From: Syntrophomonadaceae bacterium
Lineage (GTDB): Bacteria > Bacillota > Ch66 > Ch109
Assembly (NCBI GenBank): GCA_012512295.1
Contig: JAAZDI010000104.1
Coordinates: 1-6,006 of the forward strand
Direction of reading: 5' to 3'
Length of the DNA: 6,006 bases
The translations under genes and the position numbers were made by a program. Numbering within the stretch: position 1 is the stretch's first letter; the number at the start of each line of letters is the position of its first letter. A model generated the notes under the pieces. The model saw nothing but the letters and a program-made list of their open reading frames with translations, searched no databases and was not told where the DNA came from. Below, one piece after another: positions 1 through 5,839 of the stretch.

Positions 1-156
1 GTTTATATTCAGTTTTTTAAACTCGTTGATGGCCACGGGAGTAGTGATATCATTCCCTAGAACCCCGTCCAGCCGACAGTTGATTAGTTCTCCTGGTTCT
101 ACCCCTGATTTTCCAGCGTGGGCGGCCAGGATCTTTTCAGTAATCGTCATTCCCAT
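1..156 (-). CDS. leuC: 3-isopropylmalate dehydratase large subunit, N-terminal part (cut by window edge)
   Basis: Reading the minus strand from the ATG at 156-154 gives 52 codons open to the window edge. The protein begins MGMTITEKILAAHAG, followed by EPGELIN and LGNDITTPVAI. This start is typical of the short (about 420-aa) type-2 LeuC/HacA branch of the aconitase superfamily. The known role is isomerising 2-isopropylmalate to 3-isopropylmalate in leucine synthesis, as a 4Fe-4S enzyme with a separate LeuD small subunit. The cluster-binding cysteines and the rest of the protein lie outside the window. The first ATG is preferred over the one two codons later because the ribosome binding site sits 9 nt before it. 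A homoaconitase or a related aconitase-like hydro-lyase cannot be excluded from 52 residues. The gene is divergent from the CsoR-thioredoxin cluster. Confidence 0.9.
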   Translation of the reverse strand, partial: MGMTITEKILAAHAGKSGVEPGELINCRLDGVLGNDITTPVAINEFKKLNIN

Positions 157-165
157 TATTATAAA

Positions 166-174
166 TCCTCCCCC
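166..174 (-). promoter_or_regulatory. leuC ribosome binding site
   Basis: On the minus strand this reads GGGGGAGGA, 9 nt before the ATG at 156 and 15 nt before the ATG at 150. The spacing favours the 156 start. Confidence 0.75.
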
Positions 175-225
175 AAAAAATCCAGTTATCCCGAGAATCT
201 AACCCGGGGAGCTGAGTATCTATAG

Positions 226-255
226 ATTATACAAGATAACCCAGACTTTGAGCAA
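226..255 (-). promoter_or_regulatory. putative leuC promoter
   Basis: On the minus strand a TTGCTC box (255-250) and a perfect TATAAT box (231-226) are 18 bp apart, and the -10 box is preceded by TTG. Transcription would start near 219 and give a leader of about 60 nt. No T-box or clear attenuator is visible in that leader; only a weak CCCG/CGGG pairing is seen. The -35 box matches the consensus at only four positions, so this is a plausible call rather than a strong one. Confidence 0.5.
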
Positions 256-296
256 ATATTTTTACTTTTTTGTGAACGAGCTTTTTATGCTTAAGG

Positions 297-313
297 TTAA
301 CTTGGGGGGTTAA
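297..313. promoter_or_regulatory. possible upstream G-tract operator-like site
   Basis: TTAAC and GTTAA form a 5-bp inverted repeat around a 7-base centre that contains most of a run of six G (304-309). A/T-rich arms flanking a G-tract recall the general design of CsoR/RcnR operators. Its reverse strand shares TTAACC and a C-tract ending in CA with the operator at 384-401. It lies about 40 bp upstream of the -35 box of the downstream promoter. This is a weak, speculative call. Confidence 0.25.
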
Positions 314-346
314 GGCTATTTATAAGGATATAATACAAGTATTAGC

Positions 347-375
347 TTGACATATTTGTTAACAAGAGGTATGCT
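347..375 (+). promoter_or_regulatory. sigma-A promoter of the CsoR-thioredoxin cluster
   Basis: TTGACA at 347-352 is a perfect -35 box. It is followed by exactly 17 bp and then TATGCT at 370-375, which matches four of the six TATAAT positions. The predicted transcription start is around 381-383, directly against the palindrome at 384-401. This fits a strong promoter held down by a repressor. Confidence 0.85.
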
Positions 376-383
376 TAATTTAA

Positions 384-401
384 CCACCCCCCAGGGGGTG
401 G
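384..401. promoter_or_regulatory. predicted CsoR-family operator overlapping the transcription start
   Basis: The sequence CCACCCCCCAGGGGGTGG is a perfect inverted repeat with 8-bp arms and a CA centre. GC-rich palindromes of C-runs facing G-runs are the known operator style of CsoR and CstR proteins, and a gene of that family starts 37 bp downstream. The site covers the expected start of transcription, so binding would block initiation. The G-rich strand continues with GGTTGGGG (402-409). Assignment to this regulator is inferred from position and style. In RNA the same bases could also form a 5'-end hairpin. Confidence 0.65.
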
Positions 402-437
402 GGTTGGGGCGTTTAGATATTAGGAGGTGTTTTTTCG

Positions 438-716
438 ATGGCTCAAGTGAATGAGGCTAATCGAAAAGAGATAATAAACCGATTAAGAACGGTCCAAGGG
501 CACTTGAACGGAATAGAAAAAATGGTTATAGAAGGTCGTGAGTGTGAAGATATAATGCATCAGCTAACGGCGATCAGGGCCGCAGTTGATAAACTAACAG
601 TTAAGATGGCAGAGCACTATTTAGTCTCCTGCCACCTGGCTGGGATGAATGAGGGAGAAAACCCGGAAGATGCCTTTCGTAAGGCGATCCAATTCATTCT
701 AAAGTTAAATCGTTAA
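438..716 (+). CDS. CsoR/RcnR-family transcriptional repressor, CstR-like cysteine pattern
   Basis: This 92-aa protein is the usual size of the family (DUF156), a small all-helical DNA-binding repressor that works as a tetramer. The family signature is clear: NRLRTVQGHLNGIEKM (residues 14-29), EGRECEDI with Cys36, LTAIRAAVDKL (43-53) and the third-helix cysteine Cys65. Copper-sensing CsoR uses Cys-His-Cys, with the His four residues before the second Cys. Here that position is Tyr61, with His60 next to it, so the canonical copper site is incomplete. Two Cys without the His is the pattern of persulfide-sensing CstR. A thiol or sulfane-sulfur signal is therefore inferred, and metal sensing through His60 or His66 remains possible. 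AGGAGGTG at 422-429, 8 nt before the ATG, supports the start. It is the first gene of a cluster with a thioredoxin reductase (39 bp later) and thioredoxin. It probably represses itself through the palindrome at 384-401. Confidence 0.9.
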   Translation: MAQVNEANRKEIINRLRTVQGHLNGIEKMVIEGRECEDIMHQLTAIRAAVDKLTVKMAEHYLVSCHLAGMNEGENPEDAFRKAIQFILKLNR

Positions 717-755
717 AATACGTAATTTTACTAATTTAGGGGGTTAGTTAGCACG

Positions 756-1640
756 ATGGAGGAGAAGATTTGGGACATTGCGATAATTGGTTGTGGGCCA
801 GCCGGACTATCAGCGGCGATTAACGCGAGGATTAGGAATCGAGAAATACTGATATTTGGCTCCGAAGTGTGCAGCCCGCCGCTGCAAAAGGCACCAAAGA
901 TTATCAATTACCCTGGGTTTCCTTCAATTACTGGGGAAGACCTGAGGCAGCGGTTTTTAGATCACGCTGCTACGCTGGGAATTGAAATAACTCGAAAAAA
1001 GATTGATAGCATCTATTCGCTAGGAAATGAGTTTGGCCTGATGAGCAAACAGGAAATGTTTAGGGCCAAGAGTGTCATCATTACAACTGGTATCGTCCAT
1101 CCAGTTTATCTGCCCGGAGAACGTGAATTCTTAGGTAAAGGAGTAGGTTACTGCGCCACTTGCGACGGCCCCTTTTTCCGAGGCAAGGATGTAGCCATTA
1201 TCGCCTATAATGCGGAGGCTGAGGCGGATGCCCGTTATCTGGCCGAAATCTGTCAACGGGTCTACTATCTGCCGCATTATCAAGAAATTGGGAATCTTGG
1301 TCCAGGGGTTGAGGTTGTTAATGATAAACCCAAACAAATCCTTGGCGAAGCTACGGTCCAAGGGATTCAGCTTGAAAAGGGAAGCATTCCGGTAGACGGA
1401 GTATTCATTGTTGGCGCCGAAGTACCGCCGGAAAGATTGGTGCCCGGAGTTGAGTTGGTTGATGGACACTACAAGGTTAATCGAGATATGCAGACCAATA
1501 TTCCAGGTCTATTTGCCGCTGGTGATTGTACGGGTCGTCCTTACCAGTTAGCTAAGGCAGTTGGCGAGGGTCAAGTGGCCGGATTAGCAGCCAGCAAATA
1601 CGTTGCTGATACTGCAAAGATCAAGTCTTTTAAACTCTAG
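756..1640 (+). CDS. flavin thioredoxin reductase lacking NADPH motifs, probably ferredoxin-dependent (FFTR-like)
   Basis: This 294-aa protein has the low-molecular-weight thioredoxin reductase fold. It has an N-terminal FAD motif GCGPAG (residues 12-17), NYPGFP (51-56), ITTG (109-112), the redox-active CATC (Cys133 and Cys136) followed by DGPFF, and the C-terminal FAD motif FAAGDC (253-258) with the VGEGQVAG helix (269-276). The second nucleotide domain is abnormal. The usual GGGxSA NADPH loop is replaced by AYNAEAEADA (150-159). The HRRxxxR motif that binds the NADPH phosphate is absent; YYLPHY (170-175) stands there. These losses, and the wording around them, match the clostridial ferredoxin-dependent flavin thioredoxin reductases, which take electrons from ferredoxin instead of NADPH. 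The likely job is to reduce the thioredoxin encoded 116 bp downstream. The ribosome binding site AGGGGG (738-743) lies 12 nt before the ATG, rather far, so translation may be modest. No other nearby in-frame start is available. Electron donor use is inferred, not shown. Confidence 0.92.
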   Translation: MEEKIWDIAIIGCGPAGLSAAINARIRNREILIFGSEVCSPPLQKAPKIINYPGFPSITGEDLRQRFLDHAATLGIEITRKKIDSIYSLGNEFGLMSKQEMFRAKSVIITTGIVHPVYLPGEREFLGKGVGYCATCDGPFFRGKDVAIIAYNAEAEADARYLAEICQRVYYLPHYQEIGNLGPGVEVVNDKPKQILGEATVQGIQLEKGSIPVDGVFIVGAEVPPERLVPGVELVDGHYKVNRDMQTNIPGLFAAGDCTGRPYQLAKAVGEGQVAGLAASKYVADTAKIKSFKL

Positions 1641-1708
1641 GCTTTTTGCTGTTAATAAAAACGAGGATTAATAGGCATGGGCGCTTTTGAGTTTTAAAAG
1701 AGTTAAAG
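1627..1708 (+). repeat. A/T-rich inverted repeats in the reductase-thioredoxin spacer
   Basis: CTTTTAAACTC (1627-1637), at the very end of the reductase gene, is complementary to GAGTTTTAAAAG (1689-1700) apart from one bulged T. It can pair alternatively with AGAGTTAAAG (1699-1708). A small CTTTT/AAAAG hairpin is also possible within 1684-1700. The spacer of 116 bp (1641-1756) is long for an operon, holds no supported gene and shows no convincing promoter. The pairing may stabilise or process the mRNA, or it may be chance in A/T-rich sequence. Confidence 0.3.
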
Positions 1709-1756
1709 ATTTTTGGGGGACAATAATGAGGTAATAAAAAAAGGAGGTGCGTCTTT

Positions 1757-2086
1757 ATGGTTAAGTACACTGTCGAAGTATCTGAGCAAACCTTTAATCA
1801 GGAGGTGCTAGAACAGCAGCAGCCGGTGTTGGTAGATTTTTGGGCTGCCTGGTGTGGACCTTGTCAGATGATTGCCCCAGTCGTGGAAGACCTAGCCGAG
1901 GAATACAAGGATCGCGTAAAAGTGGTCAAGGTAAATGTTGATCAAAACCGGCAGCTCGCCGTCCAATTTGGAGTAATGAGCATTCCAACTTTAGTCTTGT
2001 TTAAAAACGGTCAGGAAGTTGATCGGCTGGTTGGTTTTATGGGAAAGGAACAACTAAAAGAAAAAATAAACCAGCACCTGGTTTAA
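1757..2086 (+). CDS. trxA: thioredoxin
   Basis: This 109-aa protein is a standard cytoplasmic thioredoxin, the general protein disulfide reductant. The active site WCGPC has Cys33 and Cys36. The buried Asp27 is present (VDFWAAWCGPC), and the cis-proline is Pro77 in SIPT. The FKNGQEVDRLVGF segment, which forms the last strands, is intact. There is no signal peptide or extra domain, and length and motifs are normal. A very strong ribosome binding site, AAGGAGGTG (1741-1749), stands 7 nt before the ATG, much better than that of the reductase gene upstream. More thioredoxin than reductase is therefore expected. It is the last gene of the cluster, followed by the hairpin terminator at 2168-2191. 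Its most likely reductant is the flavin reductase encoded just upstream. Confidence 0.97.
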   Translation: MVKYTVEVSEQTFNQEVLEQQQPVLVDFWAAWCGPCQMIAPVVEDLAEEYKDRVKVVKVNVDQNRQLAVQFGVMSIPTLVLFKNGQEVDRLVGFMGKEQLKEKINQHLV

Positions 2087-2167
2087 GCCTTCTCCATGCC
2101 TTACCTTGGCGCGATGGTGCTTGGCTGAACATGAGGCTAATATGCCGAATGTAGGTTAAAAAACTAA

Positions 2168-2198
2168 CCCTCACTTAATAGTAAGTGGGGGTCCTTTT
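2168..2198. terminator. bidirectional rho-independent terminator between convergent genes
   Basis: CCCTCACTTA (2168-2177), loop ATAG, and TAAGTGGGGG (2182-2191) form a 10-bp stem with one G-T pair. On the plus strand the stem is followed by TCCTTTTGTGTT, ending the thioredoxin cluster. On the minus strand it is followed by TTAGTTTTTT, ending the FAD-protein gene, whose stop is at 2229. A smaller hairpin, GGTTA/TAACC (2154-2158 and 2165-2169), overlaps the left foot of the stem. Confidence 0.85.
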
Positions 2199-2228
2199 GT
2201 GTTGAATGGCTTAGCCAGCTATTTAAGA

Positions 2229-3833
2229 CTACCTTGCGTCAAACGGGCGATACTGGGCAACAATCGCCTCGGCGATTTTAAGCCCATCAACGGCCGCGGA
2301 AATAATTCCCCCGGCATACCCTGCTCCCTCACCGGCCGGATACAAGCCGGCGATATTGGACTGAAAGGTAGCATCTCGTTCGATCCGAACCGGGGAAGAG
2401 CTCCGGGTTTCCACCCCGGTTAGGACCGCCTCCGGCAGGGCAAAGCCCGGCAGCTTGCGGTCAAAGTTGAGGATCGCTTCTTTCAGGGTTTGAGTAACGT
2501 ATTCGGGTAAACAGTGCTTTAACTCGGCTAGGGTAACACTCGGCCGGTAGGTTGGTTTGACCCGGCTTAATTGAGTTGAGGGCCGGTCAACCAAAAAATC
2601 GCCGACCAGTTGGGCCGGGGCGCGATAGGTCCGGCCGCCCAATTCAAAAGCCAGTTTTTCCCACCGACGCTGGAATTCTACGCCAGCTAAAGGATGAGAG
2701 CCGCCAAAATCCTCGGGTTTAACCCCGACCAGCAGAGCACTGTTGGCAGTTTCCGCCTCCCGAGCATAGTTGCTCATTCCATTGGTAACTACGCCGCCTT
2801 TTTCTGAGGCTGCGGCAACCACAAATCCGCCTGGACACATACAGAAGGTATAGGCGGATCGGCCTGTGGGGGAGTGGTAGGACAGTTTATAATCAGCCGC
2901 GCCCAGTCGTGGATGGTTTGCGAACTCTTTGAACTGAACTTGGTTAATCAACTGCTGCGGATGTTCAATTCTCAAGCCGATTGAGAAGGGTTTGGGCCGG
3001 AGATGAACTCCTCTTTCCAGCAGTCGGGCAAAGGTATCGCGGGCACTGTGCCCAATAGCCAGAATTACCACCTCTGCGGCCAGGTTTTCGATATCGTTAA
3101 TAGTAACTCCGATTAAACGGTGACCGGTAATAATGAAGTCGGTCACCTTGTTGTTGAATCTTACTTCTCCCCCTTGGTTGATGATGGTTTGACGGATGTT
3201 TTTGACCACTTGGCGCAGAATATCCGTGCCGACATGCGGTTTATAAGTGTACAGAATCTCAGCGGGAGCACCAGCCCGGATGAATTCTTCCAGAACTTTT
3301 CGACATCGCTTATCTCGAATTAGCGTGGTCAGCTTGCCGTCTGAAAAACTGCCGGCACCGCCTTCCCCAAACTGGACGTTGCCTTCCGGGTCGAGGAGAC
3401 CGGTTTTCCAGAACCGGTCAACCTTTTCCGCGCGGGTATCAATATCTGGCCCCCTTTCCAGGAGCAGCGGCCGATAGCCCAACTGAGAAAGAAGCAGCCC
3501 GGCAAAAAGGCCAGCCGGGCCGCCGCCAATGATCACCGGCCGAGCGGACAACTCTCTTGTCCCAGTTGGCGGGCAGGTATATTCCAGGTCCGGGGTAAGT
3601 GATACCGATGAGTCAGAAATACATTTAGCTAATACCTGGTCCTGATTACGGAGATTGACATCTACCGTGTAGACAAAGTAGATCTTTCCGGGTTTACGGG
3701 CATCAATCGATTGTTTATAAATCTGGTAATTAAGGAGGTCTTTTTTCCCTACCCGGAGTTTTCTTAATATTTTGGTTTGGAGAAGTGACGGGTCCTCATC
3801 AATTGATAGTTTTATGCCTGCTATTCTCAGCAT
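2229..3833 (-). CDS. FAD-dependent oxidoreductase of the COG2509 type, function unknown
   Basis: This 534-aa protein begins with a lysine-rich N-terminal domain of about 95 residues. It continues with a Rossmann FAD-binding motif, PVIIGGGPAGLFAG (residues 99-112), with Glu126 ending the second strand, where it would contact the FAD ribose. FGEGGAGSFSDGKL (155-168), the conserved CMCPGG (331-336, Cys331 and Cys333), NGMS (351-354), NSALLV (364-369) and a C-terminal FAD motif YPAGEGAGYAGGI (498-510) follow. This order is characteristic of the widespread but uncharacterised FAD-dependent protein family often annotated as NAD(FAD)-utilizing dehydrogenase. There is no signal peptide or membrane segment, so it is probably a soluble cytoplasmic protein. 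The start at 3833 has AAGGA at 3846-3842, 8 nt upstream. It lies 21 bp after the stop of the SEC-C gene and is almost certainly co-transcribed with it. The substrate is unknown, and the sequence does not allow one to be assigned. Confidence 0.9.
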   Translation of the reverse strand: MLRIAGIKLSIDEDPSLLQTKILRKLRVGKKDLLNYQIYKQSIDARKPGKIYFVYTVDVNLRNQDQVLAKCISDSSVSLTPDLEYTCPPTGTRELSARPVIIGGGPAGLFAGLLLSQLGYRPLLLERGPDIDTRAEKVDRFWKTGLLDPEGNVQFGEGGAGSFSDGKLTTLIRDKRCRKVLEEFIRAGAPAEILYTYKPHVGTDILRQVVKNIRQTIINQGGEVRFNNKVTDFIITGHRLIGVTINDIENLAAEVVILAIGHSARDTFARLLERGVHLRPKPFSIGLRIEHPQQLINQVQFKEFANHPRLGAADYKLSYHSPTGRSAYTFCMCPGGFVVAAASEKGGVVTNGMSNYAREAETANSALLVGVKPEDFGGSHPLAGVEFQRRWEKLAFELGGRTYRAPAQLVGDFLVDRPSTQLSRVKPTYRPSVTLAELKHCLPEYVTQTLKEAILNFDRKLPGFALPEAVLTGVETRSSSPVRIERDATFQSNIAGLYPAGEGAGYAGGIISAAVDGLKIAEAIVAQYRPFDAR

Positions 3834-3854
3834 ATCTCTTATCCTTAATACACC

Positions 3855-5792
3855 TTATTTCCCACAGCATTTTTTATATTTTTTGCCACTTCCACAGGGA
3901 CAAGGGCCATTTCGGGCAATTTTTACTGACTTGACCGGCTTCGGTTTTGGCGGGTTGTCCTCTTGCAGGTATTTCGCAATCTCTTGGGCGTTTTCTTCCT
4001 CGATTTCTTTATCATTATTCGTTTTCGCTTTCGTTTTGCCAGTCAACTGCTGCCACATATCTTGCTGGTAGGCGGTTAATTCTTCTTCATCCTGACGGTT
4101 TGCTTCTCTGACCTCAGCCAATTCCGGAAAATCATACTCATGAATATCACAGAGCAGTTCCAGACTGGGACCAGCTAATTGGGGGTTATCTTGATAGATT
4201 TCCCACAGACGAGCAATCGCTTCTTGACTGCCTATTCTTTCTTGGACCATGAACAGGCTGTCACTTTGGAGGATGTTAGGGTTAAGCCAGGCCTGATAAG
4301 CCAATTTCGCTGACCGCTCATAGGGGAGCCGAGCTAAGACCTCGGCCAATCTAGCCCAAACCTCCGGATTGATTTCTGGCATAAATTCTTCGATGTAATC
4401 GAGAACTGGTGAGCCCATTTGCACCAGGGCCTGAATCGCCGCATCCCGCATCCAATCAGCAGTCGATTCTAAGCGTTTAACCAGATCAGGGATAGCGGCT
4501 AAATGCTTAAGCTTACCCAGGAGGCGGACCGCCCGCATTTCTCCATAAGTTGTCCCATCTGAAGCGACTGCATCCAGCAGAAGATCTAACTCAGGCCCGT
4601 CAGACAGTCCCATCGCCAAAGCCCGGTCCTCGAATTCAACTGGAACATAATAACGAGGTGAGGTAAGAAGATAGATTAGTCTGGACAGAGTTGCGGTCCG
4701 AGCGAGCATCGCCTGGTAGTCTTGCCGAGCCGCGATTTCCAACAGCCCGGTTAAGGCCAGCAGGGCTTGTTTCTTACTGGTTATTGGGTCCTGGTGACTC
4801 TGATGGATTTTATACTGGGGGTTAACCAGACCCTCGAGCAGCACCAGACTTAACTGGTCGCGGAGAAAAGAAGGGGCGATTTTCTGCCGCAACTGTTCCA
4901 TATTCCAGGTGTTGTAGTCCCGTAAAACATCCAGGCTGCCATAGCGGTTAGACAGTATTTTTTTTGCCCCGATCAGTGATTGCTCAATCACTTGAGCCGG
5001 TTGCCTGTCTTTTAGGGCATTATGCAAATTATCCGCTATTTCTTCTCCCAGCAGCTTAGTTAAAGATATTTCCAGGAGATTTTCTTCTTGTTGAACGGCT
5101 AGGAACCAATCTCCTTCTCCTTTGGCCAAGGTGGTATCGAGTCGGTGATAGATATTATTATCGCCGGTAGTCAAGGCTAGAGCCGCGAGGGTACGCGGAT
5201 TTTTCTTGCCAAGATTTTGCCAGATTTGATGTTGCCGCAAGATCTGAGGAATGTCCTCTGGCTGACGGAATTTAAGTAGGGCATCAACCACGACATCACC
5301 CAGATAAGGAATGCCCCCATCTTTGGAGGTTTCCAGGGTTTTTAACAAATCGAGCAGCTGCTGACGAGCCTCAGCCTGGTGAATATCACCTAGCGCGGAA
5401 GAGATGCCCAGAACGGCCACATCATCCGGGTGCTGGCTGAGGTATTTGGCGAACTCGGGTAAAGCTGGGGCATAATTCAGCTTTCCTAAGGCTTGGGCGC
5501 ACCAGGAAGCCAGAATTGATTTTGCGGGTAGATTAGCGGCAGCCTGCTGAAAACGCTCGAGAATTCGGGGAGCAGCCGGCTGGTACTGTTTTTCAGCGAG
5601 AAAATACATCACTCGGATGGCTATTTCATCGACTGGGTCATCAATTAAATCACTCAATGCAGCCATCGCAGAATTTTCGGCTTGCTCCATTAAACGCTCA
5701 CTAGCCCATTTGCGGACCGATTGCTTTGCGTGGCGGGTCAGGTTAATATACTGTTCCTGAGTGAAGACCGGTTGCTCAATGGTTGAATTCAT
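3855..5792 (-). CDS. HEAT-like repeat protein with C-terminal SEC-C zinc-binding motif
   Basis: This 645-aa soluble protein is built mostly of paired amphipathic helices. The clearest HEAT-like units are near residues 40-150 (for example ALSDLIDD and ALGKLNYAPALPEF) and 415-500 (RAVRLLGKLKHLAAIPDL and RDAAIQALVQMG). A charged, low-complexity linker at about 565-625, rich in Glu, Asp, Lys and Pro, leads to a perfect SEC-C motif at the end: Cys631, Cys633, Ser635, Gly636, Cys642 and Cys643. This is the metal-binding tail also found at the end of SecA, where it binds zinc and contacts SecB and ribosomes. No SecA motor domain is present, so this is not SecA. The likely role is a protein-interaction scaffold with a zinc tail; partners are unknown. 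CAGGGGGCC at 5808-5800 puts a G-rich ribosome binding site 9 nt before the ATG. It is the first gene of a two-gene unit with the FAD protein. Confidence 0.88.
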   Translation of the reverse strand: MNSTIEQPVFTQEQYINLTRHAKQSVRKWASERLMEQAENSAMAALSDLIDDPVDEIAIRVMYFLAEKQYQPAAPRILERFQQAAANLPAKSILASWCAQALGKLNYAPALPEFAKYLSQHPDDVAVLGISSALGDIHQAEARQQLLDLLKTLETSKDGGIPYLGDVVVDALLKFRQPEDIPQILRQHQIWQNLGKKNPRTLAALALTTGDNNIYHRLDTTLAKGEGDWFLAVQQEENLLEISLTKLLGEEIADNLHNALKDRQPAQVIEQSLIGAKKILSNRYGSLDVLRDYNTWNMEQLRQKIAPSFLRDQLSLVLLEGLVNPQYKIHQSHQDPITSKKQALLALTGLLEIAARQDYQAMLARTATLSRLIYLLTSPRYYVPVEFEDRALAMGLSDGPELDLLLDAVASDGTTYGEMRAVRLLGKLKHLAAIPDLVKRLESTADWMRDAAIQALVQMGSPVLDYIEEFMPEINPEVWARLAEVLARLPYERSAKLAYQAWLNPNILQSDSLFMVQERIGSQEAIARLWEIYQDNPQLAGPSLELLCDIHEYDFPELAEVREANRQDEEELTAYQQDMWQQLTGKTKAKTNNDKEIEEENAQEIAKYLQEDNPPKPKPVKSVKIARNGPCPCGSGKKYKKCCGK

Positions 5793-5839
5793 GTAATCTG
5801 GCCCCCTGTTTTTTCATATTTTGTTCACATGGTGTAGGT

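Noticed and set aside
329..334. Perfect TATAAT on the plus strand as a second promoter for the CsoR-thioredoxin cluster
   Set aside because: No acceptable -35 box lies 16-18 bp upstream; the nearest TTGGGG is 21 bp away. The TTGACA-17-TATGCT promoter downstream is far better.
438..716. Copper-efflux regulator annotation (csoR with copZA)
   Set aside because: The copper-ligand His is Tyr61, and no copper ATPase or copper chaperone is in the window.
1131..1469. Open frame of 112 codons on the minus strand inside the reductase gene
   Set aside because: It is fully antisense to a gene with clear family motifs, shows no recognisable domain and lacks supporting context.
1677..1697. Six-codon micro-ORF between the reductase and thioredoxin genes
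   Set aside because: It is too short, and its GAGG is poorly spaced. There is no sign that it is translated.
2094..2126. Ten-codon micro-ORF after thioredoxin
   Set aside because: No ribosome binding site precedes it, and it is explained as untranslated sequence before the terminator.
2199..2423. Open frame of 74 codons on the plus strand starting in the terminator tail
   Set aside because: It starts directly after the terminator stem, has no ribosome binding site and is antisense to the conserved C-terminal FAD motif.
3772..4071. Open frame of 99 codons on the plus strand with hydrophobic stretches
   Set aside because: It overlaps the start of the FAD-protein gene and the end of the SEC-C gene. 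Its Phe/Leu-rich look comes from antisense reading of Lys- and Glu-rich codons.
3855..5792. SecA or a truncated SecA
   Set aside because: Only the C-terminal zinc motif is shared; Walker motifs and the preprotein-binding domain are absent and the body is helical repeats.
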